A stretch of 32,081 nt of DNA from the NCBI RefSeq assembly GCF_001723055.1, contig NZ_MDCR01000091.1:1-32081 (forward strand), read 5' to 3'. The notes under the pieces were generated by a model. The model made no database searches and was not told the origin of the DNA. It was given only the letters and a program-made list of their open reading frames with translations. Positions 27,572 through 32,081 of the stretch are shown piece by piece (the stretch's first letter is position 1; the number at the start of each line of letters is the position of its first letter). Made by a program: the position numbers and the translations under genes. This DNA comes from Streptomyces niveus. GTDB taxonomy: Bacteria > Actinomycetota > Actinomycetes > Streptomycetales > Streptomycetaceae.

Positions 27572-29532
27572 CCGGTCTGCCCCCAAACGTTCTGCTCAGC
27601 GGCCGGCGCCTGCCCGGGGATCGTCCCCGGGTACGCGGCGGGCTGCTGCTGCGGGACCACCGGAGCCGTGGCGGGCATCTGCGGCGGGAGGACGGGCCCG
27701 GCGACCTGCACCCCCTTCTTCTTCAGCTTGGCCTCCAGCTTGGCCTGTGCCTTTGTCTGCTTCATCAGTTCCTTGACGTCCTTCCGCTGCCACACCGGGG
27801 TGAACGCGTACCGGATCGGCGGCAGGTGTCGGTAGAACACCAGGCCCGTGCCTTCCTTCATCTGCCGGATGGCGTCCTGCGGCATGATCCGGACCCGTCG
27901 CACCGAGACGTTCCGGGACTTCTTGTCCTCGTCCGTGGCGGACGAGGAGGCCACTTCCTCGTCCTTCTCCCCGCAGAGGAGGGACAGTTCTTCCAGATCC
28001 TGCGGGATGGACAGGCCACCGAGGGCGATCCGGACGGAGTTGTTCATGATGGTCTGCGCTCCGTTGTGGCCCCACCGCTCCCTCAGCTGGGACGGGGACT
28101 GGACGCTGACCAGGAGCTGAATGTTCCGGCCGCCCGCGTCCGCCGACCACTTGTGCAGGGGAAGCGGGCAGATCACGGCCGCCTCGTCCAGGACGAACCG
28201 CACGTACGGGTCCACGCGGCCGCCGGGGCTGTTGTCCGCCTCCAGGTACGCCGCCTCGTAGATCTCGCCCACCAGGGCGGTGAACAGCGGGGCGACGCTG
28301 CCGTACTGCTGGTCACGGCCCATCAGGTACAGGGTGCCGCGCGAGCGGAGGAAGTCCGCCACGTCGAACTTCTGCTGGCCGGGCCGAGGGGACACGATGT
28401 CCATGACCTGGGGGAGCGACATGAACTCGAACGAGCGGATCAGCGTCAGGTACACGCTGTCCCTCGTCTTCTCCGGCGCGTTCCGCATCTGCGACAGGCC
28501 GCGCGCCCAGCCGGCGGGGACCAGCTCCGGGTAGTTCTCCAGGATCTCCAGGGGCTCACGCTCGGTCGAGTCGGTCACCCAGGCCCGGACGCGCGTCAGG
28601 TCGTAGCCCTTCAGGCCCGCCGCCATCAGGTAGCAGGACAGCACCATGAAGGAGTGGCCCTCCCAGAAGGAGGCGTTCTCCATGGCCTCCCCGCTGGCTG
28701 AGGCCGCGAGCAGGTACCCGGCGCGACGCAGGGCCACCACCGGGTCCTGGCAGCCCTCCACCAGGTTCCAGCGCAGGGTGTTCTCCACCCCGCTCACGCC
28801 CGCGTTGAAGACCCACACGGGCCGGTTGTGCTCGCGCCGCAGCTGGTGGGTGTGGTCGTAGAGGTCACCGCGGGTCGAGGTCACCACGCAGGCGCCCGCC
28901 GCGTCGATGATGGCGTTGCCGTACTGCGCGGACTTGCCGGTACGCGGCGGGGCGTACATCAGCACGATGTCCTCGCAGGCGACGAACAGCCCCTTCTTGT
29001 AGAGCAGATCCGTGCCGAGGTGCAGCCCGACCTCGTGAGGGCTGATGGAACGCCGCTTCGCCCCTTCCAGGGAAGGGCGGAGGGTGTCCGCGCGGGCCCG
29101 GAGCCCTTCCTGGGACAGCCACTTCTTGAGTTCCTTCGGGTTGGCGAACCCGACCCGGGCCGCGTCCTTCCCGTTCGTGGTGGGACCGGACTTGCCCAGG
29201 TCCCACTTCTGCTTCAGGTGGAGGTACCCGAGGCCGCCGCCGGCCACGACCGTGAGGCCGAACCCGGGCCAGCCGCCGAGGGGCCAGTTCGAGCCCACGG
29301 TGTTGATGAGTTCGAGGGCCCCGCCCACGGACGGCTCCGGGAGACCGCCGTTCTCGGCACCGGCCGCGAGCGCCACGGCGGGCAGTCCGGCCGCCGCGTA
29401 CGCGGTGCCCTGGCGGGACTTGCCGAGCGCGGAGGGCTTGTGAGCGTCGATGATGCGGTGCAGCCAGTGCGGCATCATCCCGCCCGGCAGGTCGGTGGTG
29501 GGGGGTGTGGGATTCTCTTCCTTGCGTGACAC
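27568..29532 (-). CDS. Type IV coupling protein, VirD4/TraG family (654 aa)
   Basis: VLMYAPPRTGKSAQYGNAI is the Walker A motif (Lys200). VVTSTRGDLYDHTHQLRREH is the D-x-x-x-T motif of TraG/VirD4, and YVRFVLDEAAVICPLP (Asp449-Glu450) is Walker B. VSVQSPSQLRERWG resembles the Q-S-P-S-Q-L sensor of TraD/TraG. The N-terminal part has two hydrophobic segments (about 47-60 and 88-105), which would anchor it. The C-terminus is Lys-rich then Pro/Gln-rich. It recruits the relaxase-DNA complex to a transfer channel. GTG 29532 follows aggag; readings further upstream are less likely. No VirB4 gene is in the window. Confidence 0.9.
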   Translation of the reverse strand: MSRKEENPTPPTTDLPGGMMPHWLHRIIDAHKPSALGKSRQGTAYAAAGLPAVALAAGAENGGLPEPSVGGALELINTVGSNWPLGGWPGFGLTVVAGGGLGYLHLKQKWDLGKSGPTTNGKDAARVGFANPKELKKWLSQEGLRARADTLRPSLEGAKRRSISPHEVGLHLGTDLLYKKGLFVACEDIVLMYAPPRTGKSAQYGNAIIDAAGACVVTSTRGDLYDHTHQLRREHNRPVWVFNAGVSGVENTLRWNLVEGCQDPVVALRRAGYLLAASASGEAMENASFWEGHSFMVLSCYLMAAGLKGYDLTRVRAWVTDSTEREPLEILENYPELVPAGWARGLSQMRNAPEKTRDSVYLTLIRSFEFMSLPQVMDIVSPRPGQQKFDVADFLRSRGTLYLMGRDQQYGSVAPLFTALVGEIYEAAYLEADNSPGGRVDPYVRFVLDEAAVICPLPLHKWSADAGGRNIQLLVSVQSPSQLRERWGHNGAQTIMNNSVRIALGGLSIPQDLEELSLLCGEKDEEVASSSATDEDKKSRNVSVRRVRIMPQDAIRQMKEGTGLVFYRHLPPIRYAFTPVWQRKDVKELMKQTKAQAKLEAKLKKKGVQVAGPVLPPQMPATAPVVPQQQPAAYPGTIPGQAPAAEQNVWGQTG

Positions 29533-29656
29533 GAGCACTCTCCTCTGTCGCGAAGTCCCCGGGTTGGGCGGTACCAGCGCCTCCCGGGGGCGCCTAGTGT
29601 CCGGTGACCTCACGATCACCGTACGAGCCAGGACTGACATTCAGCCCCGGGTTTTC

Positions 29657-31138
29657 TCAGCTGTGCTTGTCGATGATGGGCTTCAGGTACTTCCGGGCCG
29701 TGCCTTCCGTGAACCCCGTCCCAGGGGAAAGAGACCTGGCCAGGGAGCTGGCGGACTGGTTCGGGTAGCGCTGTTCCGCAGGAAGCCGCACGTAGCGGTA
29801 CTCCAGCAGTTCCACGCCCGTCAGGTCCGGCTCAGGCTCCGGACCCTCGTCCGCGCCGTCCTCGTCCTCGTCCAGGCCCTCGTCCACGGCCTCGTCGACA
29901 ACCTCCGGCACCGGCTCCGGCTCAGGCGCTGGAACAGGCTCGGCGTAGTCGCCAATTGGCGACTGGACCACCTCGTCCGGCTCCGAGGCGAACGGCTCCG
30001 GCTCCGGGGGCTTCTGCAGCCAGTCGGCCCCGTCGATCCGGGCCTGCACCATCGCGGGCCGTCCGTCGTTGCGAGCCGCCCACGGGCCGTTCGCGGCCGC
30101 CAGCTGCCCCTGCGGCTCGTACCCGCCGCTGTACGCGGCCGCCGGTTCGGGCCCGAACGCCTCGTACGGCGCGGGGGCCGCTTGCTGCGGGACCGGTGCG
30201 GCGTACGGCTCCGGGTGGCCGGCGGCCGTCTCCTGCCGCTCCACCTCGTCCGCCTCGTCCTGGCCGTCGTGCTGGTCGGTGTCGACCTCCCCGCGTTCCA
30301 GCTCCCGTCCGGGGGTGGGGGCGGGCAGTTGCTCGCGCACGTCGCCGTCGACCGCCTTGTGGTCGAGGCGTTCCAGCTCCGCAGGCAGCGGGATGCCCGC
30401 GGCCGCCAGGCCCGCCGCCGCCGTCTCGAAGATGGGCACGCCGTACTTCGCCAGCCGGAGCGGCATCAGAGCCTCCACCGGGGCCTTACGACGCCAGCCA
30501 CGGCCGAACCGGGCCTGCAGACGGGACTGGTAGATGAGCCGGGCCTGTTCCAGGCTCACGGCCTTCTCGTAGCTCCGGACCTCCCAGAGCTTCATCCGGC
30601 GCCACAGCCGGAAGGTGGGCACGGGCGAGAGCAGCCACCGGGTGATGCGGACGCCTTCCATGTGCTTGTCGGCGGTGATGTCCGCGATCCGGCCGACCGC
30701 GTGCCGCGCGGCTTCCACGGAGACGACGAACAGGACCGGGATCACCGCGTGCATCCCCACGCCGAGCGGGTCCGGCCAGGCGGCCGCCGCGTTGAAGGCG
30801 ATCGTGGCGCCCGTCAGGAGCCACGCCGTCTGGCGCAGGAGCGGGAACGGGATGCGGAGCCACGTCAGCAGGAGGTCGAGGCCGAGGAGCACGACAATGC
30901 CCGCGTCGATGCCGATCGGGAACCAGTACGCGAAGGTGCCGAACCCCTTCTCCACCGCGAGCTTGCGCACGGCGTTGTACGAGCCGGCGAACCCGATGGA
31001 GGCGATGACGACCGCCCCGAGGGCGACGATCCCGATCAGCCAGTAGTGGACCCGGGTCAGTTCCGGAATGCCCTTCTTCTCTTCAGGCTCGGTGGCCGAT
31101 CCCGGGGGATCAGCGGCCGTACCCTGGTGGTGACGCAT
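29657..31138 (-). CDS. DUF2637 membrane protein with C-terminal HTH (493 aa)
   Basis: The N-terminal 150 residues hold four hydrophobic helices (near 33-52, 70-92, 102-118 and 128-145). WLIGIVALGAVVIASIGFAGSY and GTFAYWFPIGIDAGIVVLLGLDLLL, with F-P-I-G-I-D-A-G, are typical of DUF2637, a family found in Streptomyces plasmids near transfer genes. A long Pro/Glu/Gln-rich linker (about 250-440) follows. The C-terminus (YRYVRLPAEQRYPNQSASSLARSLSPGTGFTEGTARKYLKPI) looks like a winged helix. It carries the 16-bp palindrome as QSPIGD. ATG 31138 follows ggag. Probable spread or transfer membrane protein, possibly binding DNA. Confidence 0.75.
   Translation of the reverse strand: MRHHQGTAADPPGSATEPEEKKGIPELTRVHYWLIGIVALGAVVIASIGFAGSYNAVRKLAVEKGFGTFAYWFPIGIDAGIVVLLGLDLLLTWLRIPFPLLRQTAWLLTGATIAFNAAAAWPDPLGVGMHAVIPVLFVVSVEAARHAVGRIADITADKHMEGVRITRWLLSPVPTFRLWRRMKLWEVRSYEKAVSLEQARLIYQSRLQARFGRGWRRKAPVEALMPLRLAKYGVPIFETAAAGLAAAGIPLPAELERLDHKAVDGDVREQLPAPTPGRELERGEVDTDQHDGQDEADEVERQETAAGHPEPYAAPVPQQAAPAPYEAFGPEPAAAYSGGYEPQGQLAAANGPWAARNDGRPAMVQARIDGADWLQKPPEPEPFASEPDEVVQSPIGDYAEPVPAPEPEPVPEVVDEAVDEGLDEDEDGADEGPEPEPDLTGVELLEYRYVRLPAEQRYPNQSASSLARSLSPGTGFTEGTARKYLKPIIDKHS
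29948..29963. repeat. Dispersed palindrome GTCGCCAATTGGCGAC, copy E
   Basis: Exact copy inside the DUF2637 gene, read on the minus strand as Q-S-P-I-G-D in the disordered linker. Confidence 0.95.
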
Positions 31139-31167
31139 GTAGGTCTCCAAATCTCAGCGTCCTGGGC

Positions 31168-31193
31168 CCTGGTGGTGTGTCCTCACCACCGGG
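31168..31193. other. Hairpin between regulator and membrane gene
   Basis: CCTGGTGGTG (31168-31177) pairs with CACCACCGGG (31184-31193), one G-T pair, loop TGTCCT. It lies between the RHH gene stop and the DUF2637 start, so it may be an attenuator or a processing site in the transfer operon mRNA. Confidence 0.4.
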
Positions 31194-31203
31194 GTTCCTT
31201 CTC

Positions 31204-31425
31204 TCAGCTCTCGTCCGTGGGCTTGGCGTAGCCCTTCCGGCTCAGCCACTCGTCGTACGCGGCCGCCACCTGTTCCTTCAAGCTCATTCCGGTGTCGAGC
31301 TTGCAGAGCGTGCCCCGGCGGTGCAGCTGAAGGTCTTCCGGCACTTCCACGTTGAGGGGTCGCATCCGAACGACTTCCTCCTTCTTGGGTCGGCCCCTGC
31401 GCTTGGGCTTGGGGTCTTCGGTCAT
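31204..31425 (-). CDS. RHH regulator with AT-hook-like N-terminus (73 aa)
   Basis: The N-terminal motif KRRGRPKK (residues 8-15) contains the R-G-R-P core of an AT-hook. It is followed by a ribbon-helix-helix pattern: strand MRPLNVEVP (21-29), helix DLQLHRRGTLCKLDTG (31-46), helix SLKEQVAAAYDEWLSRKG (48-65). ATG 31425 follows agaggtgg. It begins the leftward transfer operon and faces the long rightward operon, across a control region with CCTAGGTT operators and A/T-rich tracts. It is the natural candidate repressor of both, much like Kor-type regulators. The HTH protein at 9853 is the other candidate for these sites. Confidence 0.65.
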   Translation of the reverse strand: MTEDPKPKRRGRPKKEEVVRMRPLNVEVPEDLQLHRRGTLCKLDTGMSLKEQVAAAYDEWLSRKGYAKPTDES

Positions 31426-31501
31426 GTGGTCGCCACCTCTCCGTGTACTGCGGGTGGAGGGATGATCCCACTGTGCGGCTATGGATCTATGAAAGCAGGT
31501 C

Positions 31502-31564
31502 CCTAGGTTCCTAGCAACTATTTTTCCTAGGTTCCTTGCAACCTAGGAAAAAAGGCCCTACGGT
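31502..31564 (+). promoter_or_regulatory. Operon promoter with tandem CCTAGGTT operators
   Basis: TTGCAA (31536-31541), 17-base spacer and TACGGT (31559-31564) form a good promoter. Site 2 is a perfect inverted repeat CCTAGGTT-ccttgc-AACCTAGG (arms 31526-31533 and 31540-31547), which contains the -35. Site 1 (31502-31523) shares CCTAGGTTCC and GCAAC, 24 bases upstream. The divergent leftward promoter must lie in the same region but is less clear. Confidence 0.75.
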
Positions 31565-31579
31565 GGAACCAGAACGAAC

Positions 31580-31611
31580 GAGAGGGCCGGGGTTCCCGCC
31601 CCGACCCTCTC
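31580..31611 (+). other. 5' leader hairpin, possible attenuator
   Basis: GAGAGGG (31580-31586) pairs with CCCTCTC (31605-31611), and inside it CGGGG (31588-31592) pairs with CCCCG (31599-31603) around TTCCCG. It starts about ten bases after the expected transcript start. No T run follows, so stabilizer or attenuator are both possible. Confidence 0.5.
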
Positions 31612-31677
31612 CGCCCGGAACGGCGTAGACGCGCCTTCCGAGCTGGGACACCCCTATTCGCAGAGAGAGGGATCTCC

Positions 31678-31878
31678 GTGCAGAAGTCTGCCAGCCGGAC
31701 CACCGGCATCTCCATCCCGGCCCCCGCGAGCCGCCCCCGCCTCGTGCTGGTCGGCAAGAAGGGCCCGGCGTTCAGCGCCCCGTGCGCCGACTGCAACGGG
31801 TTCGACACCGTCGTGATCCGCCGCAACGGCGAGTCCACCACCGTCCGCTGCACCTGCCAGCTGGCGGTGGCCGGATGA
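31678..31878 (+). CDS. Small zinc-binding protein (66 aa)
   Basis: The N-terminus is basic and flexible. The core SAPCADCNGFDTVVIRRNGESTTVRCTC has two cysteine pairs, C-x2-C and C-x-C, bracketing a beta hairpin. This is typical of a tiny zinc ribbon. GTG 31678 is preceded by agaggga. The stop overlaps the next ATG by 4 bases. It is the first gene after the operon promoter and leader hairpin; similar small ribbons are common in actinomycete plasmid operons, with unknown role. Confidence 0.6.
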   Translation: MQKSASRTTGISIPAPASRPRLVLVGKKGPAFSAPCADCNGFDTVVIRRNGESTTVRCTCQLAVAG

Positions 31879-31955
31879 CCGACGCCGAACGCGAGGAACT
31901 GTCGCGCAAGCTCGCCGAGGCCAACCGCCGCAGCAGCGGAGGTTCGGGCCGATGA
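31875..31955 (+). CDS. Very small protein (26 aa), coupled
   Basis: ATG 31875 overlaps the preceding stop (ATGA), and its own TGA overlaps the next ATG. The peptide, TDAEREELSRKLAEANRRSS, is a charged helix with normal codon use. It is supported only by the double overlap, so its status as a gene is uncertain; it may serve to link translation of its neighbours. Confidence 0.45.
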   Translation: MTDAEREELSRKLAEANRRSSGGSGR

Positions 31956-32053
31956 GCGACACCCGCCCGCCCCTGCCGATCCGGCCGGAGCCGCACCAGC
32001 GCGACGGACGGCAGCCGCAGCAGCAGCCCGCGCGGCCGCACCCCGCCCGATAG
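31952..32053 (+). CDS. Very small Pro/Arg/Gln-rich protein (33 aa), coupled
   Basis: ATG 31952 overlaps the previous stop by 4 bases; TAG is at 32051. The peptide is made mostly of Pro, Arg and Gln (RPEPHQRDGRQPQQQPARPH) and is probably disordered. It is the last gene before the terminal palindrome. If the plasmid is circular, the 61-aa gene at 56 follows about 80 bases later in the same direction. Evidence is limited to overlap and codon use. Confidence 0.4.
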   Translation: MSDTRPPLPIRPEPHQRDGRQPQQQPARPHPAR

Positions 32054-32060
32054 GGCCCCC

Positions 32061-32081
32061 GGTGGGCCGGTCGCCAATTGG
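32061..32081. repeat. Right half of terminal palindrome / 21-bp terminal inverted repeat
   Basis: Exact reverse complement of bases 1-21. Contains the first 12 bases of the 16-bp palindrome. Joined to the left end through the shared CCAATTGG, it forms a 34-bp perfect palindrome lying between two co-directional gene sets. Confidence 0.8.

Noticed and set aside
23393..27835. Long plus-strand frame running from inside the relaxase into the transfer operon
   Set aside because: Arg/Gly/Ala-rich shadow translation crossing a terminator, the 272-bp repeat, a real gene and convergent genes.
1..32081. Streptomyces-type linear telomeres
   Set aside because: The ends carry only a 21-bp inverted repeat, not the series of GC-rich palindromes expected of protein-capped telomeres, and there is no terminal-protein gene in the window. 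Hairpin telomeres remain a minor possibility, noted in the findings.
1..32081. CRISPR arrays, tRNA or rRNA genes, insertion sequences
   Set aside because: No regular short repeats with unique spacers, no cloverleaf-like sequences that I could support, and no transposase. The TAGCGTG array has only four sites with 65-base GC-rich gaps and is operator-like.

Overview
The window is a very GC-rich, plasmid-type replicon from an actinomycete, most probably Streptomyces or a close relative. The evidence is strong G/C third-codon bias, frequent GTG starts, -10 boxes of the TANNNT type, and families typical of actinobacterial plasmids (DUF2637 membrane protein, DUF4913-like protein, ParA, a MobF relaxase, many small translationally coupled genes). 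I see no rRNA, tRNA, insertion sequence, CRISPR array or chromosomal housekeeping operon. Both ends of the window stop in the same palindrome (21 bp terminal inverted repeat). The operon leaving the right end (31678-32053) runs in the same direction as the operon entering the left end (56-4306). The simplest reading is a complete circular plasmid opened inside the palindrome; a contig broken at a repeat or a linear replicon cannot be excluded.

Layout. (1) 31536-32081 plus 1-4306: a long rightward operon of small genes starting at a well-formed promoter. It carries two membrane proteins, an ASCH-domain protein, an orphan C5 DNA methyltransferase and a DUF1643 protein, nearly all joined by 4-bp stop/start overlaps. 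(2) 4367-5892, leftward: a ParA ATPase and its putative DNA-binding partner. (3) 6033-9781: a 272-bp structured repeat, a caspase-like/TPR protein, an autoregulated ribbon-helix-helix protein and a candidate replication initiator. (4) 9853-12748: a helix-turn-helix gene with an operator-promoter, zinc-finger and RapZ-C-like proteins, and a serine resolvase with a 28-bp res-like site. (5) 12799-17343, mostly leftward: a NERD nuclease, a DEDDh exonuclease with zinc ribbons, an unknown gene under AAAGGAGATCCTTT operators, and a degenerate Mrr-like membrane protein. (6) 17543-20508, rightward: a small-gene operon, then a SprT-like metalloprotease coupled to an HNH nuclease. (7) 20509-25925: a regulatory and candidate oriT region, then a 1588-residue MobF relaxase-helicase. 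(8) 26003-26889: the second copy of the 272-bp repeat and one gene. (9) 26951-31425, leftward: a transfer operon with an AT-hook/RHH regulator, a DUF2637-HTH protein, a VirD4/TraG-type coupling protein and a DUF4913-like protein.

How it fits together. Relaxase, coupling protein and candidate oriT indicate single-strand conjugative mobilization, unlike the FtsK/TraB-type double-strand transfer typical of many Streptomyces plasmids. No VirB4, pilus or channel genes are visible, so the element looks mobilizable rather than self-transmissible. Partition, resolvase and the candidate initiator would maintain it. Two features stand out. A 16-bp palindrome, GTCGCCAATTGGCGAC, occurs at six places and is densest around parA/parB; the four copies inside genes are all read as Gln-Ser-Pro-Ile-Gly-Asp. 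Several distinct operator families (TAGCGTG, CCTAGGTT, AAAGGA, CACGGG, GGTGTTGGGG) sit directly on promoters, many of which appear to give leaderless mRNAs. All functional statements rest on motifs read by eye; no database search was run.
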